DNA from: JBGTCY01 sp041748615 | GTDB lineage: Bacteria > Bacteroidota > Bacteroidia > Chitinophagales > CAIOSU01 | Length of the DNA: 21,637 nucleotides | NCBI GenBank assembly: GCA_041748615.1 | Contig: JBGTCY010000277.1 | Span: 1 to 21,637, forward strand | Direction: 5' to 3' | Part shown: piece by piece, positions 7,547-13,965 of the stretch | Layout: each line of letters opens with the position of its first letter | How positions within the stretch are numbered: the stretch's first letter is position 1 | Notes under the pieces: model-generated | The model's input: only the letters and a program-made list of their open reading frames with translations | Told to the model about the DNA's origin: nothing | The model's database searches: none | Program-made: the position numbers and the translations under genes

Positions 7547-8461
7547 TTAATTTTTAATCCATCGTATCCAGAGCGGCAAATTGTTGCGCCTGATGTGCCA
7601 GTAAGTTTGTTCCTGCGCGCCAAAGCCCTTATAAAACCTCGCGATGCTTGCAATCATGGAGCCTTCAAAATCAAGTGTCATCTCCCTGCCCGCAAAATGA
7701 CGAATCGTTTCATCCATCAATAAAAATCCGGCTCCGATTTCTTTTCCTTCTTCACCGGTGGAGGGCAGCAGGTTGATGATTTTATTTTGGTCAACAAGAA
7801 AAAATCCGGCTGCATGTAAAAAATTGTCATTATCCCAGACTCCCGTCAGCCTGCACATGCCGTACTTCTTTGCCGCTTCAATGAGTTTGTGTAAATGAGC
7901 ATAGTGATATTCTCCCAGCGCGGGAATTTTTGTTCCGGTGTTTGTTTTAAAAAATTCAATGACCGTTTCCGTTTCAATCTCTTCATTGACAAACAGGTTT
8001 TGTTTTTGCGATTTTGAAAGATTTCTTTTTGCATTGTCAGAATAATTTTTTGCCAATGCCTCATACTCATCTTTTAAATTGAGGCATAGATTTGTCCGAC
8101 TTGTAGTTTTATACATCGGGTGTTGAACCGGATTCCTGAAGTTCAGGTTGATTTCAATGAATTTGAATCTGTTCGCGATTTCATCCAATAAAAGTTTCAG
8201 GGTATTCTCGTCCGGAGGATTTTTTGAAAAACCGCCCAACTGTTGCGTGAACATGGGCTGATACAAATAGCGAACGAAAAACCGCTGCCGCCACACCGCG
8301 GGAAACACCGTTTCATAATCACCGATTACCAAGCCGTCCCATTGTTCGCAAACACTGTCAAGATACCAGGTGTAACCATACGGCAAGCCATCGGTTGATT
8401 GGCGCACGCAATCGTTCCATTGAGCGTCATTAATCGCATTCCGTTTCAGGTATCGAATCAT
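7547..8461 (-). CDS. FemAB/GNAT-like acyltransferase
   Basis: This 304-residue protein matches a group common in Bacteroidota, annotated as GNAT-family or FemAB-like acyltransferase. Visible features are an N-terminal half ending in a FIEINLNFRN strand, then YSDNAKRNLSKSQKQN, where FemAB-like proteins bind the carrier. The C-terminal GNAT-like half contains ...HAAGFFLVDQNKIINLLPST, EIGAGFLLMDETIRHF and TLDFEGSMIASIARFYKGFGA. FemAB-like enzymes transfer an aminoacyl or acyl group to a cell-envelope precursor; the donor and acceptor here are unknown. No signal peptide, so probably cytosolic. Its ATG overlaps the upstream stop codon by ATGA (8458-8461), implying translational coupling to the deacetylase-like gene. 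That link points to envelope glycan or lipid modification, which is inference. Confidence 0.75.
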   Translation of the reverse strand: MIRYLKRNAINDAQWNDCVRQSTDGLPYGYTWYLDSVCEQWDGLVIGDYETVFPAVWRQRFFVRYLYQPMFTQQLGGFSKNPPDENTLKLLLDEIANRFKFIEINLNFRNPVQHPMYKTTSRTNLCLNLKDEYEALAKNYSDNAKRNLSKSQKQNLFVNEEIETETVIEFFKTNTGTKIPALGEYHYAHLHKLIEAAKKYGMCRLTGVWDNDNFLHAAGFFLVDQNKIINLLPSTGEEGKEIGAGFLLMDETIRHFAGREMTLDFEGSMIASIARFYKGFGAQEQTYWHIRRNNLPLWIRWIKN

Positions 8462-9774
8462 CGTGTTCCGTTCAGGGTATATTCCACCATATCTTCATAA
8501 ACTTTTTTCCAACCCGCCCATTCATTTTCATCCGATAACGAGTTGTTGTGCCACAATGATATGAAAGTTCCGTTCACTTTTTTAACTTCATCAATAATGG
8601 GATACACGGCATCCGGAAATTGACGGGGCGACAACTCGTGGTAATAATTCAGGGTCGCATCCATGATGGCAAACGGGTGAACGCGCAACTGAGTTTTGTT
8701 TTCATTTTCCAAATCATAAAAATAAAATGAAGAACAAATACCCGCGCGAAAACCGGGTTGCCGCGCAAATCCCATCGTGTAATCATCCGTGATGTCCAAC
8801 TCATTCAACTGCCGGTAAGTTTTTGGCAGTTCGAGTTTCAGAAAATGCTGCCTGCTTTTTTTGATGTCGCGTTTGAGCACCTGCTTGAGGCTTTCCACTT
8901 CTTTTTTCAATTTATTGAAATCTGAGTTTGATGCATAAGACGGGTGAATGCCCACCTCCGCAATGTCGCTGATGGAAGTGATTAATTCCCTGAACTCACC
9001 GATGTTGATGGAAATGTTTTTATCATACTCATCATAGTCGCCAATAAGAAAAAAATAAATCGGATTTAAACGATTTTTTTCATGAAAATCATGCAGCCAT
9101 TCATATGCGTCAAAGGGGTCTTTTTTCAATTTGGTTAATACCTGCACTCGGTTTTTTAAAGTCATAAAATCAAGATTCAGCAATGAGCGCATCAATCCGC
9201 CAAAGTTTCTGACAAGCCCTTTATTCAGATAGGCATAAGCGCTGTCAATGTCATAGGTGGGGATAAACCGGAATTTTTTTTTCGGAAAATCCAATTCCGG
9301 AAAGTGGCTTTTCAATTTTGATTGAATCATTTCTGCATAGCGGTTTACGACCGGCACATGCAGGAAATTATTTTTGTAAGCGAAGCTTTCTTCAGCCGGA
9401 AAACGGTTGTAGCGGTCAATCACATGCGGCAGATACTCTTCATACCGGCTCACTAAGTAGAAACCGGCCGCAAACGGGTCGAAGGGCAGACAATATTTTT
9501 CCGCTTGTTCCAGCGGGAATAAGGCTTTGGTTTCCTCAAAATTCATCACCTGTATCGGATGCAGCTTCACGCCTTTTTCAAATAAAAGATACACCGCTCC
9601 AAAACACGGCTCATCACCGATGGGATTTTGGTTGTAGCTGATTTTAGGCGCGGGCGCGGCAAGAAACTGCTCACGGTTTTGCACCAACTCATAAGGAATT
9701 TCAAGCAACTCCCTGAAAAAAAGGTCGAACGTATAGCGGATGCGGTGGGTGATTTGGGGAGTGTAAATCGTCAT
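8458..9774 (-). CDS. Polysaccharide-deacetylase-like protein (DUF7033 plus NodB-like domain)
   Basis: I place the start at the ATG at 9772-9774, giving 438 residues, because it forms an ATGA overlap with the upstream stop and because the chain from there (MTIYTPQITHRIRYTFDLFF) begins as this family does. The reading frame stays open 57 bp further upstream without family similarity. Residues 1 to about 160 match the DUF7033-type N-terminal domain. The rest is a divergent NodB/CE4-like barrel: motif 1 is TYDIDSA (Asp175, Asp177), motif 2 is GIHPSYAS (His277, Ser279) instead of the usual HxxxH, then KSRQHFLKL (near 307-315), RQPGFRAGICSSFYFYD and the late WHN (408-410). Such proteins are expected to act on N- or O-acylated sugars, but the unusual motif 2 leaves activity uncertain. 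No signal peptide is seen, so a cytosolic precursor-level role is likely. Confidence 0.82.
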   Translation of the reverse strand: MTIYTPQITHRIRYTFDLFFRELLEIPYELVQNREQFLAAPAPKISYNQNPIGDEPCFGAVYLLFEKGVKLHPIQVMNFEETKALFPLEQAEKYCLPFDPFAAGFYLVSRYEEYLPHVIDRYNRFPAEESFAYKNNFLHVPVVNRYAEMIQSKLKSHFPELDFPKKKFRFIPTYDIDSAYAYLNKGLVRNFGGLMRSLLNLDFMTLKNRVQVLTKLKKDPFDAYEWLHDFHEKNRLNPIYFFLIGDYDEYDKNISINIGEFRELITSISDIAEVGIHPSYASNSDFNKLKKEVESLKQVLKRDIKKSRQHFLKLELPKTYRQLNELDITDDYTMGFARQPGFRAGICSSFYFYDLENENKTQLRVHPFAIMDATLNYYHELSPRQFPDAVYPIIDEVKKVNGTFISLWHNNSLSDENEWAGWKKVYEDMVEYTLNGTR

Positions 9775-10451
9775 GCAGATAGATTGATAAAACTTTCTCC
9801 CTTTAAATATTTCGTCTTCAGCAGCGGACAAATCTGATAGCGCTCATCATGCGTGTCGTTGTAAATCGCCAGCAGGGTTTCATACACATCCTTGATGCCG
9901 ATTTTTTCAGCCCACTCAAACGGACCATGCGGGTAATTGACTCCCAACTTCATCGCCAAATCTATGTCGGCAACGGAGGCCGTGCCCTCCTGCAGCGTAT
10001 AGCAGGCTTCATTGATAATCATGCAGACGATGCGGGGTGTTACCATGCCTGCGCGGTCGTCCACGATGCGGTATTGCCAGCCGAGTTGCTGCATTACCTG
10101 TTCGAGCGCGGCTTTGTCGTCACCCGGCAGGCTCACTTCCGCAAGGTCGCGGTGGATGAAGCCCGGCAGCAGGTTCATGCCAATCAGCTTGCAGCGCACA
10201 TCTTCTCCGAAATCAAACACGGCTTCCGCCAGTCGTTTTTTGACGGCTGAAACTATCACCGGCACATTTTCGAGCCGGGAGAAATATTCCATGTTGCGGG
10301 GAAAATCATCAAAGTTGAGGTCGAACACCATCTCGTAGTTGTCCGACTTTACCACTTCCCAAAATGAATAGTAGTTCACCTCAGCGGTGGCGGGCAGCCG
10401 CAATGCCAGTTCGTCCATTCTTGTTTTATCGCCTATGGAAAGTATTTTCAT
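9771..10451 (-). CDS. 3-hydroxyacyl-CoA-dehydrogenase-like protein, degenerate
   Basis: This 226-residue protein is the first gene of the operon. Residues 135-184 (GMVTPRIVCMIINEACYTLQ ... GVNYPHGPFEWAEKIG) match the C-terminal helical domain of 3-hydroxyacyl-CoA dehydrogenases (PaaH/HbdA type). The N-terminal part is shorter than the usual Rossmann domain. No GxGxxG nucleotide loop is visible, and the normal catalytic segment G-x-H-F-x-N-P is replaced by GMNLLPGF (91-98), so the catalytic His is missing. Ordinary enzymes have about 285-300 residues. I infer a family member that lost dehydrogenase chemistry or gained another role. Its stop overlaps the next start by ATGA, and a shared operon with envelope-type enzymes argues against plain beta-oxidation. 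It could also be a cofactor-binding or regulatory protein. Confidence 0.78.
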   Translation of the reverse strand: MKILSIGDKTRMDELALRLPATAEVNYYSFWEVVKSDNYEMVFDLNFDDFPRNMEYFSRLENVPVIVSAVKKRLAEAVFDFGEDVRCKLIGMNLLPGFIHRDLAEVSLPGDDKAALEQVMQQLGWQYRIVDDRAGMVTPRIVCMIINEACYTLQEGTASVADIDLAMKLGVNYPHGPFEWAEKIGIKDVYETLLAIYNDTHDERYQICPLLKTKYLKGESFINLSA

Positions 10452-10457
10452 AGAGTT

Positions 10458-10520
10458 TTTATACTGTGATTTTTAGTCGGTTAATCGTGATAATCTTTAT
10501 ACTGTTTGGTATTTATACTA
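10458..10520 (-). promoter_or_regulatory. Three direct repeats TTTATACTR in the divergent intergenic region
   Basis: TTTATACTG occurs at 10458-10466 and 10496-10504, and TTTATACTA at 10512-10520. A TTGGTA pair (10506-10511 and 10522-10527) flanks the third copy. The repeats lie within 70 bp of the start of the operon at 10451 and about 130-190 bp upstream of ridA. They may be binding sites for a regulator, but chance is possible in such AT-rich DNA. Confidence 0.3.
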
Positions 10521-10648
10521 ATTGGTAAAAAAGTTGACGACATTTCTAAATTACTTTTTATCTAATTAAATACCTTCCAGATATGTTTTCAATATTTTTA
10601 AAATCAAAGCTTAGCACATAACTTCGATGTAAAAATACTAAACCGAAT

Positions 10649-11038
10649 ATGAAAAATAAGATGATTATCCGCACCGATCGCGCACCCTTGCCAATTGGAC
10701 CATACAATCAGGCGGTGAAAGCCGGTAATTTCCTGTTTGTTTCCGGGCAAATTCCCCTGCATCCCGATACCGGTGAGCTTGTCGCGGGTGACATCAAAGC
10801 AGAAACCCAGCGAGTGATGGAAAACATTGGTGCCATCCTCGAAGCTGCTGGAACGGATTTCAATGCAGTCGTAAAATCCACGATTTACCTGACGGACATG
10901 AATAACTTTTCGATTGTGAATGAAGTGTATGGCGGCTTTTTTGACGAACCCACCGCGCCCGCCCGTGAAACCGTGCAGGTTGCCGCATTACCCAAAAATG
11001 TGAATGTGGAAATTTCGGTGGTAGCGGTTTGTGAATGA
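10649..11038 (+). CDS. ridA: RidA family reactive-intermediate deaminase
   Basis: This 129-residue protein is a standard RidA (YjgF/YER057c/UK114) trimer subunit. The family hydrolyses reactive enamine/imine intermediates from PLP enzymes such as threonine dehydratase, releasing 2-oxoacids and ammonia. Visible are LPIGPYNQAV (residues 14-23), LFVSGQIPLHPDTGEL (29-44), the ETQRVMENI helix, Arg106 in PTAPARETVQV, which binds the substrate carboxylate, and Glu121 in VNVEISVVAV. Length and motifs are normal. A start four codons later (second Met) is also possible. The gene is divergent from the deacetylase operon. It is a housekeeping detoxifier and may matter for the PLP racemases encoded downstream, although they belong to another transcript. 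Confidence 0.95.
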   Translation: MKNKMIIRTDRAPLPIGPYNQAVKAGNFLFVSGQIPLHPDTGELVAGDIKAETQRVMENIGAILEAAGTDFNAVVKSTIYLTDMNNFSIVNEVYGGFFDEPTAPARETVQVAALPKNVNVEISVVAVCE

Positions 11039-11040
11039 TT

Positions 11041-11075
11041 TTAAAATTTAATGTTTGAAGTTTAAAGTTAAACAG
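11041..11075 (+). repeat. Heptanucleotide tandem repeat, left flank of nucleotidyltransferase cassette
   Basis: Consecutive 7-mers read ttaaaat, ttaatgt, ttgaagt, ttaaagt, taaacag, consensus TTAAAGT. The core TTTAATGTTTGAAGTTT (11047-11063) recurs in inverted orientation at 11854-11870 with one mismatch in 17. Confidence 0.6.
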
Positions 11076-11177
11076 CCGACACAGTTGAATTACAATTCAT
11101 TTGCGCATGAATTCAATTAACTTTATTTTGTTTTTGATGATGTGGCTACTTTCAGTAATCCATAAGAAATTTTATCT

Positions 11178-11414
11178 ATGAAGAAAAAAATAAAAGCTGA
11201 ATTTTTTAATCCGACTTTGTCGTCAGATGAAAAAGTCAGGGATGATATTTCAATGACTCCACAACAGCGACTGTCGCTTGCATTCAGACTTGCAGACATC
11301 GCATTGGAAATCAGAAAGGGGCAAATCCCGCCCTCAAAGGATGAAAACATTATTTGGCATGAATTAAAGATTAAGAATGGAAAAGCACGTAAGCGAATTC
11401 AAAAAAGTAGTTAG
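11178..11414 (+). CDS. Small protein paired with a nucleotidyltransferase
   Basis: This 78-residue, strongly basic protein is rich in Lys. It has a central helix-like stretch, MTPQQRLSLAFRLADIALEI (residues 26-45), followed by K-G-Q-I-P-P-S-K-D-E and a basic tail (KNGKARKRIQKSS). Small proteins with an 'S/T-P-x-x-R-L' helix upstream of an MNT-type nucleotidyltransferase are common in Bacteroidota and are usually left as hypothetical. The 3' end overlaps the start of the nucleotidyltransferase gene by 38 bp, so the two are co-translated. An accessory or antitoxin role is plausible, but there is no HEPN motif (RxxxxH) to link it to the HEPN-MNT systems. The local DNA is visibly more AT-rich than ridA or the flavoprotein gene. 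Confidence 0.65.
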   Translation: MKKKIKAEFFNPTLSSDEKVRDDISMTPQQRLSLAFRLADIALEIRKGQIPPSKDENIIWHELKIKNGKARKRIQKSS

Positions 11415-11841
11415 AACGCTGAATAAGTATAAAGTGGACTTTCTGCTTATTGGTGGATATGCAGTTGTATTCCATGGTTTTACAAGAACAACCTCCGATA
11501 TAGATTTCTGGTTCAAGCCCTCTGATGAAAATTATTTAAAACTTCTAAGAGCAATTGAGGAATATGGCGTTAATATCGCGCAATTACAAAATGAGGTATT
11601 TCATCCAGAGAATACTTTTTTACGATTTAAAACAAACGGAATCAAAATTGAATTTTTATCTTCCATTCCCGGTAGTTTCACATATCGCGAGGCATCAGAG
11701 GCTTCGGTCAAGACTAAAGTTTATGGAAGTAATGTAAAAGTTATTCATATAGATCACCTTATAGAAAACAAGACCGTTCTTAACCGTCCCGTGGATAAAT
11801 TAGATGTGGAAGAGTTAAAAAAAAGGAAAAACCCCCAGTAA
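11377..11841 (+). CDS. MNT-type nucleotidyltransferase
   Basis: This 154-residue protein has the minimal nucleotidyltransferase fold signature: IGGYAVVFHG (Gly26-Gly27), then Asp41 and Asp43 in TSDIDFWF, and a third acidic residue, Glu92, in GIKIEFLSSIPG. These are the metal-binding residues expected of an active NTase. The N-terminal helix (VSEFKKVVRTLNKYKVDFLL) and the later VIHIDHLIENKTV segment fit the group of stand-alone bacterial NTases related to AbiEii/MenT-like proteins, some of which modify tRNA or proteins. The substrate cannot be read. The gene overlaps the 78-residue gene by 38 bp and shares its AT-rich composition, unlike its neighbours. Inverted heptad repeats flank the pair, suggesting an accessory cassette, possibly toxin-antitoxin-like. 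Confidence 0.8.
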   Translation: MEKHVSEFKKVVRTLNKYKVDFLLIGGYAVVFHGFTRTTSDIDFWFKPSDENYLKLLRAIEEYGVNIAQLQNEVFHPENTFLRFKTNGIKIEFLSSIPGSFTYREASEASVKTKVYGSNVKVIHIDHLIENKTVLNRPVDKLDVEELKKRKNPQ

Positions 11842-11845
11842 TGTT

Positions 11846-11873
11846 AACTTAACAAACTTTAAACATTAAACTC
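11846..11873 (-). repeat. Heptanucleotide tandem repeat, right flank, inverted
   Basis: In 7-bp steps the plus strand reads aacttaa, caaactt, taaacat, taaactc. The reverse complement has the same family consensus (AAGTTTA, a rotation of TTAAAGT) as 11041-11075. It fills nearly all of the 43-bp gap between the nucleotidyltransferase and the flavoprotein gene. Confidence 0.6.
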
Positions 11874-11884
11874 TAATCAACTCC

Positions 11885-12877
11885 ATGCACACCATCGAAA
11901 CCCCGCTTACCGCGATGCTCGGCATCCGCTACCCGATTATTATGGCGCCTATGTTTTTGGTATCAAACACCAAGATGACGATAGAAGCGATTAAAGCCGG
12001 AATCACAGGCGCTATACCAGCGCTCAATTATCGAAATGACGAACAATTCAGGAGTGCATTGGATGAAATCCGCTCGGCTTGTGAAGGTCCTGTCGGAATC
12101 AACCTTATCGTGAACAAATCCAACATCAAGCTGAAGGAACAGTTGCAAACCTGCCTTGACAAAAAAGTGGAATACATCATCACCTCGCTGGGCAGTCCGC
12201 AGATGGTCATTGACGCCTGCAAGCCGAAAGGCATCAAAGTGTTTTGCGATGTAGTGGATGAAAAATTTGCCAAAAAAGTGGAAATGATGGGCGCGGATGC
12301 GATTATCGCGGTGAATGCAGACGCGGGTGGTCATGCCGGTCCGCTGCCTGCCGCAGAACTTATACCCCTGTTAGTGAAAGCCTGCAACATCCCGGTGATT
12401 TCAGCGGGAGGTGTGGGTACAGGCAGTCAGTTGCTGGATAAATTGGAATGGGGGGCGTGTGGCGCATCCATCGGCAGCCCGTTCATTGCTTCAAACGAAG
12501 CTGATGTTTCGATGGAATACAAGCAGGCAATCGTGGACTATGGCGCGAAAGACATCGTGATGACCACCAAAGTCTCCGGCACACCCTGCACCGTGATTAA
12601 CACACCTTATGTACAGGAAATCGGCACTAAGCAAAACTGGTTAGAATCATTACTCAATAAAAATAAATCTCTGAAAAAATACGCCAAGATGCTGACCTTT
12701 TATAAGGGCATGAAAGCATTGGAAAACGCGGCATTCAGCGCGACCTACAAAACCGTTTGGTGCGCAGGACCTTCGATTGAATATGTCCATTCTATTCGCC
12801 CGGTGAAGGAAATCGTGGATACGATGATTAAAGAATATGCGGAGGCAGTGGAAACGAAAAGTGTGAACGTAGTCTGA
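11885..12877 (+). CDS. Nitronate monooxygenase family FMN protein
   Basis: This 330-residue TIM-barrel flavoprotein belongs to the NMO / 2-nitropropane dioxygenase-like family, which oxidises alkyl nitronates such as propionate 3-nitronate using FMN and oxygen. The sequence shows the N-terminal PIIMAPMFLVSN strand, GINLIVNKSN, the family motif ADAGGHAGP (Gly148-Gly152, with His150 as the usual active-site base), the FMN-phosphate loop ISAGGVGTGSQLLDKLEWGA (173-192) and GSPFIASNEADVSMEYKQAI. The region around 243-290 has a family-typical insert. The length is normal. The start ATG follows the heptad repeat by 11 bp. Its stop converges on the racemase operon with 14 bp between. Some family members are enoyl-ACP reductases (FabK), but the GGHAG motif and missing FabK features favour NMO. 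Confidence 0.87.
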   Translation: MHTIETPLTAMLGIRYPIIMAPMFLVSNTKMTIEAIKAGITGAIPALNYRNDEQFRSALDEIRSACEGPVGINLIVNKSNIKLKEQLQTCLDKKVEYIITSLGSPQMVIDACKPKGIKVFCDVVDEKFAKKVEMMGADAIIAVNADAGGHAGPLPAAELIPLLVKACNIPVISAGGVGTGSQLLDKLEWGACGASIGSPFIASNEADVSMEYKQAIVDYGAKDIVMTTKVSGTPCTVINTPYVQEIGTKQNWLESLLNKNKSLKKYAKMLTFYKGMKALENAAFSATYKTVWCAGPSIEYVHSIRPVKEIVDTMIKEYAEAVETKSVNVV

Positions 12878-12891
12878 TTAATAATTTCAGT

Positions 12892-13965
12892 TTATTCAAC
12901 AAACTTTTGAATATAATCAGAGTTTAAAAGGTACAATGCGCCCATATATTTCAGGTTAAAAGATATCAGGTCGCCTGTTTTGTAATGATGATGTGATTTA
13001 CCGAGGTCAATCACCAGCATATCCGAACTGGCATCTACGATTTTCAAAGTTTTGTCTTCAGGGAGAAGATATTGTGGCTGCATATCCAACAAGCCGATAT
13101 CCACGATGGCGCGGAATGATGTTTTGCTTAGATCATCACCCGCGGCAAATTCAAATTTTTTCCCCGCTACATTTTCGCCCAGTTCACCTGTCGGAACAAC
13201 AGGTTTCTGAGTGATTTCTATAATTTCAGCGTATAACTTAAATACATCTTTTTTCATGCCCTTAATTTGTTTGCCTGTAAACAAATCATTTCCGAAAAAA
13301 AGCGCTTCTCCTACTCTGAAATGGTTGACCGCCATCGGTCGCGCGTTTTTCAGAATTAAAGGTACCGCCACAGAAGTACCACCGGATACCCAGGGGATTT
13401 TCAAATTGAATTTCGCTTCAATCAATTGCTTGTATAGACTAAGTTGAATGAGTTTATCCTGTGTGGGCATTACACCGCTCAGACAGTTCAGGTTGGTGCC
13501 GATTCCAACAATTTCGATATTCGGCAGGTTAATGATTTTGGCATAAAAGTCAATCAGGTGGTCACCCATCACTCCTTCGCGCAAATCACCCATTTCTACC
13601 ATGATGATTATTTTGTGTCTTTTGTTTTGTTTGACCGCTTCATCAGATAACAATTTGATGGTAAATGATTCCGTATTAAAACTTACATCAGCATACCGGA
13701 TGACCCTTGGAATGCTCCGTTTTGCCGGTGGTTTGATATAAACGGTTTGCACTTCGGGCGCAAGAGTTTTGATGGTTTTCAAATTGCTGATGCGCGAATC
13801 ATGAATTTCTTTCACACCCAACTGAATGATTTCGCGGAGATATTTTTTATTTCCGCAGAGCAATTTTGAAACAACTCCCCACTCGATTTTACGCTCCCGG
13901 AAAAGAGTGTTTAAAAATTCAAAATTGTGTTTCAGTTTCCGTCTGTTTAATTTGATGAACGCCAT
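12892..13965 (-). CDS. Ornithine/alanine racemase family PLP enzyme (Orr/YhfX-like)
   Basis: This 357-residue fold-type III PLP protein is the last gene of the operon. The PLP lysine is Lys34 in GVVSKLLCGN, which matches the Orr/YhfX-type G-V-T-K-V-x-C-G instead of the Alr V-x-K-A-N-A-Y-G. Other family marks are VEMGDLREGVMGDHL, GIGTNLNCLSGVMPTQDKL, PWVSGGTSVAVPLIL, MAVNHFRVGEALFFGNDL and the C-terminal ISFNLKYMGALYLLNSDYI. The group includes ornithine racemase (Orr) of clostridial ornithine fermentation and predicted amino-acid racemases. The substrate cannot be assigned from motifs alone. The gene starts one base inside the Alr-like stop (TAATG), so the two are translationally coupled. That tandem arrangement is unusual and suggests two substrates or a complementary function. 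Confidence 0.85.
   Translation of the reverse strand: MAFIKLNRRKLKHNFEFLNTLFRERKIEWGVVSKLLCGNKKYLREIIQLGVKEIHDSRISNLKTIKTLAPEVQTVYIKPPAKRSIPRVIRYADVSFNTESFTIKLLSDEAVKQNKRHKIIIMVEMGDLREGVMGDHLIDFYAKIINLPNIEIVGIGTNLNCLSGVMPTQDKLIQLSLYKQLIEAKFNLKIPWVSGGTSVAVPLILKNARPMAVNHFRVGEALFFGNDLFTGKQIKGMKKDVFKLYAEIIEITQKPVVPTGELGENVAGKKFEFAAGDDLSKTSFRAIVDIGLLDMQPQYLLPEDKTLKIVDASSDMLVIDLGKSHHHYKTGDLISFNLKYMGALYLLNSDYIQKFVE

Noticed and set aside
9775..9831. Upstream start for the deacetylase-like gene
   Set aside because: The extra residues lack family similarity and would lie deep inside the preceding gene; the ATG at 9774 forms the same ATGA overlap seen at the next junction.
11178..11841. HEPN-MNT toxin-antitoxin pair
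   Set aside because: The 78-residue partner has no RxxxxH motif and is too short for a HEPN domain, so only a looser accessory-pair label is used.
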